Part shown: one piece after another, positions 1 to 9,826 of the stretch
How the letters are laid out: every line of letters begins with the position of its first letter
Numbering within the stretch: position 1 is the stretch's first letter
The notes under the pieces: generated by a model
Told to the model about the DNA's origin: nothing
Databases searched by the model: none
Seen by the model: only the letters and a program-made list of their open reading frames with translations
Made by a program: the position numbers and the translations under genes
Assembly: GCF_035984415.1 (NCBI RefSeq)
Contig: NZ_CP130720.1
Coordinates: forward strand, 744,001-808,000
Length of the DNA: 64,000 nt
Direction of reading: 5' to 3'
DNA from: Streptomyces sp. NBC_01296
GTDB taxonomy: Bacteria > Actinomycetota > Actinomycetes > Streptomycetales > Streptomycetaceae

Positions 1-51
1 GAACAGCTCACGGGCGTTGGGGAGCAGCTCGCTGCCGACAGGCGAGGTCAT
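1..51 (-). CDS. N-terminus of an unidentified protein, cut by the left window edge
   Basis: On the minus strand an ATG at 51-49 is preceded at good distance by a GAAAGG ribosome binding site (about 60-65). It opens 17 codons that run off the window (begins MTSPVGSELL). The fragment is too short to place in a family. It is divergent from the methyltransferase gene at 298, with 246 bases of GC-rich sequence between them in which I see no other gene. Confidence 0.45.
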   Translation of the reverse strand, partial: MTSPVGSELLPNARELF

Positions 52-297
52 GTCATGCCTTTCGAGACGTGCGGCTCCGCTGAGCCGGGTCTGGGCCGCA
101 GTGCACCACACTGCCCGGCCTCCGGGGCCGGAAACATCAGCCGCCCCGGCGCACGTGCGCACTCGCCCCACTTGGCCGACCCGCCGTACGCGGCCGGGGC
201 GGATCGGCCGCCGGTTGCGCTCCCGCGGCCCTGCGCCGCGTACGGGACGGGCGCGCCGCTGCCGTCGCCCGGCCCGCCGGGCCGATAGTGGGGAGCT

Positions 298-1080
298 GTG
301 AGCAACGGGTCAGAGGGACACATGCAAGAGGGCGGCGCCTGGTCCGGGCCTGCCGGGGCAGAGGCGTTCGCGGCGGTGGAGGCGGCCACGGACTGGCTGC
401 TCGGCTACCCGTTCGTGTTCGAGGCCCTGGCCGGCCACCGGATCGGCGAGGACGGGGTGCTCGTGGACTACGGCTGCGGGCCGGGGCGGGTGGCCGACCG
501 GGCGGCGCGCGTGCTGGGCGCACGGGTGCTGGGGGTGGACACGTCCGCCGAGATGCTGGCGCTGGCCCGGAGCTCGGCGACGGAGGTGGCGGAGTTCCAC
601 CTGGTCAGGGACGGCCGCGTGACCGGCCTGCCCGACGGGTGCGCGGACGCGGTGATGTGCAATCACGTCCTGGCCTCGCTGCCGACCGAGGAGGCCGTGC
701 TCTCGGTGCTCGCCGAGATCCGCCGCCTGCTGCGGCCCGGGGCCCCGCTCGTGCTGCTGACCACCGACCCCGCCTGTACGGGGCTGGAGTACGCCTCGCT
801 GCGCGTGGGCGCGCCGGGGGCCGCGTACCTGCCGGGCGAGGAGATGCCGCTGCGGCTGCGGCGCACCGACGGTTCCTGGCAGGAGGTGCGCAATCACGCC
901 TGGCCCGTGGGCCTGCTGCCGGCCCTGCTGGAGCGGGCCCGGTTCCGGGATGCCACTCAGCGCCGGCCGACGGTGGACAAGGCCCTGGCCATCGCCGACC
1001 CGGCTCTCGTGCAGCGGTACGCGTGGGACGCGGAGCGGGCCGAACCGCCGCTGGTGATCACCTCCGCCCTCGCCGCCTGA
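298..1080 (+). CDS. class I SAM-dependent methyltransferase
   Basis: A 260-residue cytosolic protein with the Rossmann methyltransferase signature: motif I VDYGCGPGR near residue 57, an acidic residue after the second strand (GVDTSAEML), then GLPDGCADAVMCNHVLASL (motif III region) and a RRLLRPGAPLVLL strand. This is the Methyltransf_11/25 type; the substrate cannot be read from sequence. The GTG at 298 has GGGGAG close upstream. An ATG at 322 preceded by AGAGGGA is an equally good start and would drop eight residues. Eighteen bases separate it from the secreted glycosidase downstream, so cotranscription is possible although the functions look unrelated. Confidence 0.85.
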   Translation: MSNGSEGHMQEGGAWSGPAGAEAFAAVEAATDWLLGYPFVFEALAGHRIGEDGVLVDYGCGPGRVADRAARVLGARVLGVDTSAEMLALARSSATEVAEFHLVRDGRVTGLPDGCADAVMCNHVLASLPTEEAVLSVLAEIRRLLRPGAPLVLLTTDPACTGLEYASLRVGAPGAAYLPGEEMPLRLRRTDGSWQEVRNHAWPVGLLPALLERARFRDATQRRPTVDKALAIADPALVQRYAWDAERAEPPLVITSALAA

Positions 1081-1097
1081 GCCTCCCGGAGACCACT

Positions 1098-3911
1098 GTG
1101 TTCCCCTCTCCTGTCCGTGTTGTTCGATTTGTTCGGGTCGCCCGATGGGAAGCGGCAGCCCTGGCCGTGCTCGGCCTGCTGGGTGCGCTCGTCGCGGGTG
1201 CTCCGGCCGCGGCTCCCTCCCCCCGGGCAGCGCATGTACGGGCGGTGACCGCCGTCCCCGCGGCGCCGGGAAGCGCCACCCCGTTGTCCGGGTACGCCAT
1301 CCGGTCGACGGCCGAGGTCTCCGACGCGGCGGAGGTCGTCTCGGCCCCGGGCTACCGGACGACGGGCTGGTACCCGGCCGGGCCGCGTTCCACCGTGCTC
1401 GCCGCCCTGGTCGCGGAAGGCAAGCACCCCGACCCCTTCTACTCCACCAACCAGCAGCGCATCCCGGCCGCCGACTTCACCGTGCCGTGGTGGTTCCGCG
1501 CCGGGTTCACCGTCGAGGACACCTCCTCGCGCACGTACCTGGACTTCAGCGGGGTGGTCTCCGCAGCCGACGTGTTCGTCAACGGCAAGCAGGTCGCCAC
1601 CGCGTCCGCGGTCGCCGGCGCGTACACCCGTCACGAGATCGACGTCACCGGCCTGGTGCGGGCCGGCGCCAATGCGGTGGCCTTCCGGATCGAGCCCAAC
1701 AACCCCCGCAAGAACCTGACCATGGGCTGGCTGGACTGGTTGCAGCCGCCTCCGGACGAGAACATGGGCATCGTCCGCGACGTGCTCGTACGGCGCGGCG
1801 GACCCGTCGCCCTGCGCGATGCGCACGTGGTCACCGGCCTGGCCCTGCCGTCCCTGGCCACCGCCGACCTGACCGTCAAGGCGCAGGTGCGCAACGACTC
1901 GGCCGAAGCCGTCACCGCCACCCTCTCCGGCACCATCGACCCCGCCGGCCCCACCGGCCCCACCGGCCCCGGCGGCACCGGCGTCGCCTTCCGCCGGGAC
2001 GTGCCCCTGCGCGCACACGAGACGAAGACGGTGGCCTTCGCCCCGGCCGACACGCCGGAGCTGCACCTCGACTCGCCGCGCGTGTGGTGGCCCGCCGGGA
2101 TGGGCGCGCAGGAGCTCTACGCACTCGACCTGACGGTGACGGTGCCACGGGCCGGAGCCGAGTCCGGGGCCGTCTCCGACCGCTCCCGCCACGGCTTCGG
2201 CATCCGCAGCGTGCAGGCCCCGCTCAACAAGGACGGCGCCCGCCAGTACTCCGTCAACGGCCGGCCGCTGCTCGTCCGGGGCGCCGGCTGGTCCCCCGAC
2301 CAGCTGCTCCGCTGGGACCGGACCTACGCCGAGGACCGGCTGGCGTACGCACGCGACCTCGGCCTCAACACCCTGCGCCTGGAAGGGCACCTCGAACAGG
2401 ACGAGTTCTTCGACCTCGCCGACCGGTACGGGATCCTCACCCTGCCGGGCTGGCAGTGCTGTACCAAGTGGGAGGGCGAGGTCAACGGCACCGAGGCCGG
2501 AGAGAGCTGGACCGCGGCCGACCACCCGGTCGCCAAGGCCTCCATGGCGGCCGAGGCCGCGCGCCTGCGCGATCACCCCAGCGTCGTCTCCTTCCTCATC
2601 GGCAGCGATTTCGCCCCGGACGCGGAGATCGAGAAGGGCTACCTCGACGCGCTGAAGGCCGCCGACTGGCCCACCCCGGTGATCCCCGCCGCATCCGCCA
2701 AATCCGCACCTCTCAGCGGCTCTTCGGGGATGCGGATGCCCGGCCCCTACGACTGGGTGCCGCCCGGCTACTGGTACGACAAACGGGAGGGCGGAGCCAC
2801 CGGCTTCAACTCCGAGACCAGCGCCGGCCCCGACGTCCCCACCCTCGACACCCTGCGCCGCATGATGTCCCCCGCCGAGCTGACCGCGCTCTGGAAGGAT
2901 CCGGCCGCGCCGCAGTACCACCGCTCCCCCTCCCGTACCTACGCCACGCTCAAGCTGTACGACGATGCGCTGACCGCCCGGTACGGCGCCCCGCGCAGCC
3001 TCGAGGACTACGTCGCCAAGGCGCAGCTCGCCCAGTACGAGAACGTCCGCGCGCAGTTCGAGGCGTACGGGCGCAACGCCACCGACGCCTCGAAGCCGTC
3101 GACCGGGGTGATCTACTGGATGTTCAACAGCGGCTGGACCTCGCTGCACTGGCAGCTCGTGGACCGCTTCCTCGACCAGGGCGGCGCCTACTTCGGCGCG
3201 AAGAAGGCCAACGAGCCGCTGCACATCCAGTACTCCTACGACGACCGCACGGTGGCCGTCGTCAACCGCCGCCGGGCGGCGGTGTCGGGGCTGACCGCGC
3301 GGGTCTCCCTCTTCAACACCGACGGGACGCAGAAGTACGACCGGACCGTGACCGGTCTCGGCGTCGGCGGGGACGGCGCGAAGGCCACGGCGCTGACCCT
3401 CCCTGCCTCGGTGGAGGGGCTGTCCACCACGCATCTCGCACGGCTGGTCCTGACGGACGCCGCCGGGCGCGAGGTGAGCCGCAACGTGTACTGGCTCTCC
3501 ACGCGCCGGGACGTCCTCGACTACGACGAGAGCGACTGGTGGCACACCCCGACCACCGCCTACGCCGACCTCACCGGCCTGCGGTCCATGGCGCAGGCCT
3601 CGGTGTCCGCCACGGCGACGACGGCCGCGGGCGCCGATGAGCAGGCGACCTCCACGACCACCGTCACGGTACGGAACACCGGTACCGGCAACACCCCGGC
3701 CCTGCTCACCGACCTCCACCTGGTGGACGGCAAGGACGTCCCGGTCCTGCCCGTCCAGTGGTCCGACAACCAGATCAGTCTCTGGCCCGGTGAGTCGGCG
3801 ACCCTGACGGCGACGTACCGGACCGCCGATCTGCACGGGTCCGCGCCCCGGATCAGGGTCTCGGGCTGGAACACACCCACGGCCACGGTCCCGGCCGCGG
3901 CACGCCGGTAG
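1098..3911 (+). CDS. csxA: secreted GH2 exo-beta-D-glucosaminidase (CsxA-like)
   Basis: A 937-residue glycoside hydrolase family 2 protein. An N-terminal hydrophobic stretch ending in Ala-rich sequence (residues 15-40) looks like a secretion signal. Next come a jelly-roll sugar-binding domain (about 85-210), an Ig-like domain, a TIM barrel (about 360-660) and C-terminal Ig-like domains. The acid/base of most GH2 enzymes is replaced by Asp in FLIGSDFAPD (D504), and the nucleophile is Glu in NSETSAGPD (E573). This is the pairing known from Amycolatopsis CsxA, which releases glucosamine from the non-reducing end of chitosan. The GTG start at 1098 follows GGAGA by six bases; an apparent longer reading frame upstream only overlaps the methyltransferase gene. 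Confidence 0.9.
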   Translation: MFPSPVRVVRFVRVARWEAAALAVLGLLGALVAGAPAAAPSPRAAHVRAVTAVPAAPGSATPLSGYAIRSTAEVSDAAEVVSAPGYRTTGWYPAGPRSTVLAALVAEGKHPDPFYSTNQQRIPAADFTVPWWFRAGFTVEDTSSRTYLDFSGVVSAADVFVNGKQVATASAVAGAYTRHEIDVTGLVRAGANAVAFRIEPNNPRKNLTMGWLDWLQPPPDENMGIVRDVLVRRGGPVALRDAHVVTGLALPSLATADLTVKAQVRNDSAEAVTATLSGTIDPAGPTGPTGPGGTGVAFRRDVPLRAHETKTVAFAPADTPELHLDSPRVWWPAGMGAQELYALDLTVTVPRAGAESGAVSDRSRHGFGIRSVQAPLNKDGARQYSVNGRPLLVRGAGWSPDQLLRWDRTYAEDRLAYARDLGLNTLRLEGHLEQDEFFDLADRYGILTLPGWQCCTKWEGEVNGTEAGESWTAADHPVAKASMAAEAARLRDHPSVVSFLIGSDFAPDAEIEKGYLDALKAADWPTPVIPAASAKSAPLSGSSGMRMPGPYDWVPPGYWYDKREGGATGFNSETSAGPDVPTLDTLRRMMSPAELTALWKDPAAPQYHRSPSRTYATLKLYDDALTARYGAPRSLEDYVAKAQLAQYENVRAQFEAYGRNATDASKPSTGVIYWMFNSGWTSLHWQLVDRFLDQGGAYFGAKKANEPLHIQYSYDDRTVAVVNRRRAAVSGLTARVSLFNTDGTQKYDRTVTGLGVGGDGAKATALTLPASVEGLSTTHLARLVLTDAAGREVSRNVYWLSTRRDVLDYDESDWWHTPTTAYADLTGLRSMAQASVSATATTAAGADEQATSTTTVTVRNTGTGNTPALLTDLHLVDGKDVPVLPVQWSDNQISLWPGESATLTATYRTADLHGSAPRIRVSGWNTPTATVPAAARR

Positions 3912-3946
3912 GCCGGTCGCCCCGGCCGGGGCGCCGGACACCGGCC
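3911..3946 (+). terminator. probable terminator after the GH2 gene
   Basis: Directly after the stop codon, GGCCGGT (3911-3917) pairs with ACCGGCC (3940-3946), enclosing a second self-complementary block GCCCCGGCCGGGGC. The nested hairpin is very stable and sits where a terminator is expected. It has no U-tract, as is common in Streptomyces. Confidence 0.6.
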
Positions 3947-3961
3947 CGCCTGCAGTGGTCC

Positions 3962-3979
3962 CCTGCCCCATGGGGCAGG
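3962..3979. promoter_or_regulatory. perfect 18-bp palindrome, possible operator
   Basis: CCTGCCCCATGGGGCAGG reads identically on both strands with no spacer, which favours a protein-binding site over a hairpin loop. It lies 150 bases upstream of the MscS gene, in a 183-base stretch (3947-4129) that has no other recognisable gene. Confidence 0.35.
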
Positions 3980-4129
3980 ATGGCAGCCCGTTCCGGAATG
4001 CGTACATGCGCCCGAACGAGGCTCCATGCACGACAAACTGACAGGTGACAAGGTGACGACACACCTCATACGACGACCCGCAGCGCCCGTCGCCGCTCCC
4101 CCGGTCCGGCGCGAAGCGGAGGGCGTCCG

Positions 4130-5233
4130 TTGAACCGGGAACTCGTCCTGCACGACTGGCTGGTGGCCGGAATCGCAATCGCCGCCGGCGCCCTCGCCGG
4201 GCTGCTGCTGCGCGCCCTGATGCGCTGGCTGGGCCGGCACGCCGAGCGGACGCGGTGGAGCGGGGACGACATCATCGTCGACGCGCTGCGCACGCTCGCA
4301 CCCTGGGCGGCGGTCATCGCCGGCGCCGCGGTGGCCGCCTCGACCCTGCCGCTTCACGCTCGGGTGCTGGGGTTCGTGAACCAGTCCCTGACCGCTCTGC
4401 TCATCCTCATCGCCACGCTGAGTGCCGCCCGGGTCGTCTCCGGGCTCGTCCAGTCGGTGGCGGGGGCGCGGACCGGAGTGGCCGGATCGGCGACCATCTT
4501 CGTGAACATCACGCGGATCGTGGTGCTCGTGATGGGTGTGCTCGTCGCGCTCGAAACCATGGGCGTGTCCATCGCACCGCTGGTCACGGCCCTCGGCGTC
4601 GGCGGTCTGGCGGTGGCCCTGGCCTTGCAGGACACGCTCGCCAACCTCTTCGCGGGCGTCCACATCCTCGCCTCGAAGACCGTGCAGCCCGGTGACTACA
4701 TCCGCCTCAGCAGTGGTGAGGAGGGGTACGTCGTCGACATCAACTGGCGCAACACCGTGGTCCGCAACCTGTCGAACAACCTGGTCATCATCCCCAACGG
4801 GCGTCTTGCGCGGACGAACATGACCAACTTCACCCAGCCCGAGCAGCAGTTGTCGATCTCGGTCCAGGTGGGCGTGGGCTACGAGAGCGATCTGGAGCAG
4901 GTCGAGCGGGTGACCCTCGACGTGGTCGACGGCGTGATGGCCGACATCAACGGCGCCGTTCCCGACCACGAAGGGGCCGTCCGGTTCCACACGTTCGCGG
5001 ACTCCAGGATCAACTTCACGGTGATCCTGGGCGTCGGCGAGTTCAGCGACCAGTACCGGATCAAGCACGAGTTCATCAAGCGCCTGCACCGGCGCTTCCG
5101 GGCGGAGGGCATCACCATCCCCGCTCCCACCCGGACGGTCGCACTCCACCGGGACGACCTCCAGGCGTCGACGCCTCCCCCGGTCCCGCACCAGCGCGAG
5201 GCCCCGACGCGTACGCCGGCCACCACCGGCTGA
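4130..5233 (+). CDS. MscS-family small-conductance mechanosensitive channel
   Basis: A 367-residue membrane protein. Hydrophobic segments lie near residues 10-30, 60-80, 85-110 and 125-150, followed by the pore helix region with the family core LGVGGLAVALALQDTLANLFAGV and then the beta domain (GDYIRLSSGEEGYVVDINWRN). This matches MscS, which opens under membrane tension to release osmolytes on hypo-osmotic shock. The C-terminus ends in a Pro/Thr-rich tail. The start is TTG at 4130, chosen because GGAGGG lies six bases upstream and no ATG or GTG in frame gives the first transmembrane helix. It converges on the MepB-like gene with only nine bases between the stops. Confidence 0.9.
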   Translation: MNRELVLHDWLVAGIAIAAGALAGLLLRALMRWLGRHAERTRWSGDDIIVDALRTLAPWAAVIAGAAVAASTLPLHARVLGFVNQSLTALLILIATLSAARVVSGLVQSVAGARTGVAGSATIFVNITRIVVLVMGVLVALETMGVSIAPLVTALGVGGLAVALALQDTLANLFAGVHILASKTVQPGDYIRLSSGEEGYVVDINWRNTVVRNLSNNLVIIPNGRLARTNMTNFTQPEQQLSISVQVGVGYESDLEQVERVTLDVVDGVMADINGAVPDHEGAVRFHTFADSRINFTVILGVGEFSDQYRIKHEFIKRLHRRFRAEGITIPAPTRTVALHRDDLQASTPPPVPHQREAPTRTPATTG

Positions 5234-5242
5234 CCTGCGGGC

Positions 5243-5815
5243 CTACAGGTGGTACAGCGCCTCGGCGCGGGCCGGGTCGGCGGGGCCGTCGTGTGGCAGG
5301 TGGAGGAAGTGCTCCACCTGCCATGCCTGCGCCCGCCCGGCCTGTCGGTTGGCGGTGGTCACCCACGGCGGGTAGACGCGGAAGCCGCGCTTCCCGCCGG
5401 AACCGTCCACCGATACGACTCCGTTGCGGCGCAGCGCGTCCACCGGGAAGACGAACTGGCCGAAGCCGTCCTCGTCGCGGCTGCTGATGACGAAGAGGTC
5501 GACGGGATCCGCGGCGTCGAAGGGCTCGATGGGACCGCGCGCGGACCTCTTCCACACGGTGACGAACTGGCCGACCTTGGTGGGCGTCGTCTTGGCCGCA
5601 CGGAACCGGATGCGCCGGCCGTCGAGGGTGAAGGCATGCGCGGCGTATTCGGCGCTCTCGGCCTCGGGCACCGGCTGTGAGCAGGTGAATCCGCAGGGGT
5701 CGTAGACCCGCGACTTCGCCGCGAGGAGCTCGCCGGGAACCCCGACCGTGTCCGACCACGGCTCGGGGCCGATACCGGGGTGCTGAGGGGCTGGGCTCTC
5801 GCGGTGTTCCGTCAC
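5243..5815 (-). CDS. MepB family protein
   Basis: A 190-residue soluble protein resembling the MepB family, first named from the Staphylococcus mepRAB efflux locus but without an assigned biochemical role. Typical features are a central hydrophobic strand FGQFVFPVDALRRNGVVS and the C-terminal FRVYPPW with a helix QAWQVEHFLHL. No MepA-type transporter or MepR-type regulator is adjacent, so the efflux context does not carry over. The GTG start at 5815 has AAGGTGG upstream. It is divergent from the SDR gene, with 138 bases between. Confidence 0.75.
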   Translation of the reverse strand: MTEHRESPAPQHPGIGPEPWSDTVGVPGELLAAKSRVYDPCGFTCSQPVPEAESAEYAAHAFTLDGRRIRFRAAKTTPTKVGQFVTVWKRSARGPIEPFDAADPVDLFVISSRDEDGFGQFVFPVDALRRNGVVSVDGSGGKRGFRVYPPWVTTANRQAGRAQAWQVEHFLHLPHDGPADPARAEALYHL

Positions 5816-5953
5816 CCGACCACCTTGTCACGGATCCCCCGGATATTCGAACATGCGGTCGGGTAGAGGCCGGGCCCGGGTTCGGTCTTACGGATCCGTG
5901 ACGTCCGGCCGGGTAAGCGCCTCCCGGGCCTTGGAGCGGCATAGCGTCGGATC

Positions 5954-6979
5954 ATGCGCGTACTTGTGACTGGAGGAGCGGGCTTCATCGGCTCGCACAT
6001 CGTCTGCGAACTGGCCGGCCGGGGGCACGACCCGGTGGTGTTCGACCTGGCGGAGGACGGGAGGGACGTACGGGATCCCGGCCAGGTGCGGGAGGCCCTG
6101 GCCGGCGTCGACGCGGTCTGCCACCAGGCGGCGAAGGTCGGCCTCGGCAAGGATTTCGGGGACGCACCCGGCTACGTCTCGGCCAACGATCTCGGTACGG
6201 CGGTACTGCTGGCCGAGATGGCCGAGGCGGGGGTGCGCAGGCTGCTGCTCGCCGGGTCGATGGTCGTCTACGGCGAGGGGCGGTACGAGTGCACCGCCCA
6301 CGGCGTGGTCCGGCCCGGACCGCGTGCCGAGGCCGATCTGGCGGCCGGCCGGTTCGAGCCGCGCTGCCCGGCCTGCGGCGCCGACCTGGCGCCCGGCCTG
6401 GTCGGGGAGGATGCGCCGATGGATCCGCGGAACGTCTACGCCACCACCAAGCTGGCCCAGGAGCACCTCGTGGCCTCCTGGGCGCGGGCCACCGGCGGGC
6501 GCGGGATCTCGCTGCGCTACCACAACGTCTACGGGCCGGGGATGCCCCGCGACACCCCGTACGCGGGGGTCGCCGCGCTGTTCCGGTCGGCGCTGGCCAG
6601 GGGCGAGGCGCCGCGCGTCTTCGAGGACGGCGGCCAGCGGCGGGACTTCGTCCACGTACGGGACGTGGCGGTGGCCAACGCGGTGGCCCTGGAGTCACTG
6701 GGGTCACTGGAGTCGCCGCAGTCCCCGGTGGCCGCGGCGGGCGGCTTCGCCGCGTACAACGTCGGCAGCGGCGATCCGCGGACCGTCGGGGACATGGCCA
6801 AGGCCCTGGCCTCCGCGTGCGGGGGCCCGGACCCGGTCGTCACCGGCGAGTACCGGCTGGGCGACGTCCGGCACATCACCGCCGACTCGGCGCGCCTGCG
6901 CCGGGAACTGGGCTGGCGTCCGGTGGTGCCGTTCGCCGCCGGGATGGCGGAGCTGGCGGCCGGGGCGGACACGCCCTGA
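5954..6979 (+). CDS. NAD(P)-dependent extended SDR sugar epimerase/dehydratase
   Basis: A 341-residue extended short-chain dehydrogenase. It opens with the nucleotide-binding motif TGGAGFIGSH (residues 6-15). The catalytic set is visible as Ser in AGSMVVYG and Tyr-x-x-x-Lys in NVYATTK, and the substrate-side region contains DFVHVRDVA. An insertion with a CPAC pair (RCPACGADL) between the catalytic Ser and Tyr could be a small metal knuckle or just surface cysteines. Relatives convert nucleotide sugars. There is no strong ribosome binding site; TAGCGT at 5942-5947 could be a -10 element giving a leaderless transcript. It borders the two-component and glycosyltransferase locus and may supply its sugar nucleotide. 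Confidence 0.85.
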   Translation: MRVLVTGGAGFIGSHIVCELAGRGHDPVVFDLAEDGRDVRDPGQVREALAGVDAVCHQAAKVGLGKDFGDAPGYVSANDLGTAVLLAEMAEAGVRRLLLAGSMVVYGEGRYECTAHGVVRPGPRAEADLAAGRFEPRCPACGADLAPGLVGEDAPMDPRNVYATTKLAQEHLVASWARATGGRGISLRYHNVYGPGMPRDTPYAGVAALFRSALARGEAPRVFEDGGQRRDFVHVRDVAVANAVALESLGSLESPQSPVAAAGGFAAYNVGSGDPRTVGDMAKALASACGGPDPVVTGEYRLGDVRHITADSARLRRELGWRPVVPFAAGMAELAAGADTP

Positions 6980-7016
6980 GCCGCCGGGCCGCCAGGCCTG
7001 CGGACTTCCGGCCGAC

Positions 7017-8124
7017 CTAGGCGGGGGCCGGGAGGGTCAGTTCGAAGCGGCAGCCGCCGGAGACGTTGCGGACGTGAGCGTGCCCGTCATGGGCCTCCAC
7101 GATGCCGCGGACGATCGCCAGGCCCAGGCCCGCACCTCCCGGAGGCGTGCGGGCCTGCGTGCCGCGCCAGCCGGTGTCGAACACGCGCGTGAGGTCCTCC
7201 TCGGGAATGCCGCCGCAGGCGTCGGTGACCGACAGCACCACCGCTCCCTCGCGGGATTCGGCCGCGATCGCGACCGTACCGTCGGCCGGGGTGTGGCGGA
7301 TGGCGTTGACCAGCAGGTTCGACAGGACGCGGGTCATTTCCTTGCCGTCCACCTCCACCGGGAGCGGTGCGATGCCGTCGCCGACCAGCCGTACGCCGTG
7401 CTCGCGGGCGAGGGCGTCGGTTCCGGCCAGGGCGTCGCCCACCAGGTCGTACAGGGACATCCGGGTGGGGCTGAGGCTGAGGGCGCCCGCGTGGATGCGG
7501 GAGAGCTCGAAGAGGTCGCCGACCATCGAGTTGAGGCGGTCCACCTCGGTGCGCATCTGCCGGTGGTAGCGCGCGGGGTCGGCGGCCATGCCGTCCTCCA
7601 GCGCCTCCGACATGGCGCGCAGACCGGCCAGCGGGGTGCGCAGATCGTGCGAGATCCAGGCCACCAGCTCACGCCGTGAGGTTTCCAGCGCCCGCTCGCG
7701 CTCCCTGGACGCTTCCAGGCGCTCGCTGGTCAGGGCCAGTTCGCGGCTGAGCGCGGCGAGTTCGGCGGGGGCGGGCACGGTGGGCGTGGTGAACGTGCCC
7801 TCCTCGCCGAAGACCCGCGCGGCGGCGACGAGCTCGCGGCAGCGCAGTACGACCTGCCGGCCCAGGAGCAGCGCGGTGCCCAGGGAGACGGCGGCCGCCA
7901 CCGCGACGACCGTGGTCATCACGGTCAGGTCGTGGGTGGAGAGGAACATCGCCCAGGCCACCGTGAGCGTTCCGGCGAGCATCGCGAGCACGGCGACGGC
8001 GGTCACGACGGCGAGGGAGACGGCGATGCTGCGCCGCCGCAGCATCCGCAGGACGACGGCGCCCAGCGCTCCGGCGCCGCCCGCGCCGAGGAGCGCGTAC
8101 AGGGCGATCAGCAGCAGGTCCTGG

Positions 8125-8132
<8 letters not shown>
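7017..8132 (-). CDS. sensor histidine kinase
   Basis: A 371-residue membrane histidine kinase. Three hydrophobic segments (about 6-30, 36-62, 70-92) are followed by a HAMP-like/coiled linker (95-150) and HisKA with the phospho-acceptor H162 in SHDLRTPL. The HATPase_c domain has N box NLLVNAIRHTP, G1 DACGGIP and G2 GAGLGLAIV. There is very little extracytoplasmic sequence, so it probably senses a membrane or intramembrane signal. Its ATG overlaps the response-regulator stop by eight bases, so the pair is translationally coupled. It likely controls the flanking glycosyltransferase and oxidoreductase genes (see motif at 9048-9064). Confidence 0.92.
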
Positions 8133-8985
<853 letters not shown>

Positions 8986-9047
8986 GGCCCCAGCCTGACA
9001 TCCGCCCCGGGCCGCGCGGAATGCGCCCTCCCCCGATCCCGCACGGC

Positions 9048-9064
9048 GTCCGCGTTTCGTAAGG
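9048..9064 (-). promoter_or_regulatory. 17-bp motif shared with the 12.8-kb divergent promoter (copy 1)
   Basis: Read on the minus strand this is CCTTACGAAACGCGGAC. The same sequence with one change occurs at 12801-12817. It sits between the response-regulator operon and the GT2 operon, 62 bases upstream of the regulator start at 8985. A second ACGAAA lies 22 bp away (two helical turns) on the same strand. This is what a dimeric OmpR-family regulator site would look like; that the adjacent regulator binds it is inference. Confidence 0.55.
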
Positions 9065-9109
9065 ACTCAAAGCCCCTTTCGTCCGCCTCGGCTTCCTACG
9101 GTGTGGACC

Positions 9110-9826
9110 GTGACTGATTCTGCTTGTGTGCCGCCCCGGGCGGACCTCGTACTGCCGTGCCTCGACGAGGCGGAGGCGCTCCCCTGGGTGCTGGCGCGGG
9201 TGCCGGCCGGCTGGCGGGCCATCGTCGTCGACAACGGCTCCACCGACGGCTCCGCCGACATCGCCCGCAGCCTGGGGGCGACCGTGGTGTATGAACCCCG
9301 GCGCGGTTTCGGCGCCGCCTGCCATGCCGGGCTGCTCGCCGCGAGCGCCGACCTCGTCTGCTTCTGCGACTGCGACGCCTCCCTCGACCCCGCCCTGCTC
9401 GCTCCCATGGCGGCGCGGGTCGCGGCCGGCGAGGCCGATCTGCTGCTCGGCCGGCGCCGCCCGCAGGGCCGCGGCGCGTGGCCCGCGCACGCCCGCGCCG
9501 GAAACCTCGCACTGGCGCGGATGCTGCGCCGCCGTACGGGGCTGCGGCTGCACGACCTCGGACCGATGCGGGTCGCGCGCCGCGAGGCGCTGCTGAGCCT
9601 GGACCTGACCGACCGGCGCAGCGGCTACCCGCTGCAGATGGTCGTACGGGCCGCCGACGCGGGCTGGCGGGTGGCCGAGACGGACGTCCCGTACCTGCCG
9701 CGCTCCGGGAAGTCGAAGGTCACCGGTACCTGGCGGGGCACCTGGCACGCGGTACGGGACATGCGGCGGGTGCTGGCCGAGGCGCCCGGCACCCGGTCCG
9801 TACCGTCCGGCGGGGTCTCGGCATGA
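9110..9826 (+). CDS. GT2-family glycosyltransferase (polyprenyl-phosphate sugar synthase-like)
   Basis: A 238-residue GT-A fold transferase with no membrane segment. The nucleotide-binding start is LVLPCLDEAEAL, the acceptor region is VVDNGSTDGSADIARSLGATVV, and the metal-binding acidic motif is in CFCDCDASLDP. It resembles dolichyl/polyprenyl-phosphate hexose synthases, but without a C-terminal membrane domain. The GTG at 9110 is chosen because TACGGT at 9098-9103 could be a -10 giving a leaderless message; a GTG at 9101 is an alternative. It is first gene of a three-gene operon in which each stop overlaps the next ATG by four bases. A product of this enzyme could feed the GT-C transferase at 12818. 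Confidence 0.82.
   Translation: MTDSACVPPRADLVLPCLDEAEALPWVLARVPAGWRAIVVDNGSTDGSADIARSLGATVVYEPRRGFGAACHAGLLAASADLVCFCDCDASLDPALLAPMAARVAAGEADLLLGRRRPQGRGAWPAHARAGNLALARMLRRRTGLRLHDLGPMRVARREALLSLDLTDRRSGYPLQMVVRAADAGWRVAETDVPYLPRSGKSKVTGTWRGTWHAVRDMRRVLAEAPGTRSVPSGGVSA

Noticed and set aside
288..1097. Upstream extension of the GH2 frame over the methyltransferase gene
   Set aside because: Arg/Gly-rich translation without homology; the GTG at 1098 has its own ribosome site and starts a signal peptide.
957..4178. 1073-codon minus-strand open frame opposite the GH2 gene
   Set aside because: Low-complexity Gly/Arg/Val translation, no domains, and it crosses several well-supported plus-strand features; long antisense frames are normal at this GC content.
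5886..5902. Third copy of the CCTTACGAAAC motif before the epimerase gene
   Set aside because: Only about 11 of 16 bases agree, close to what chance gives for this base composition; mentioned only as a weak possibility.
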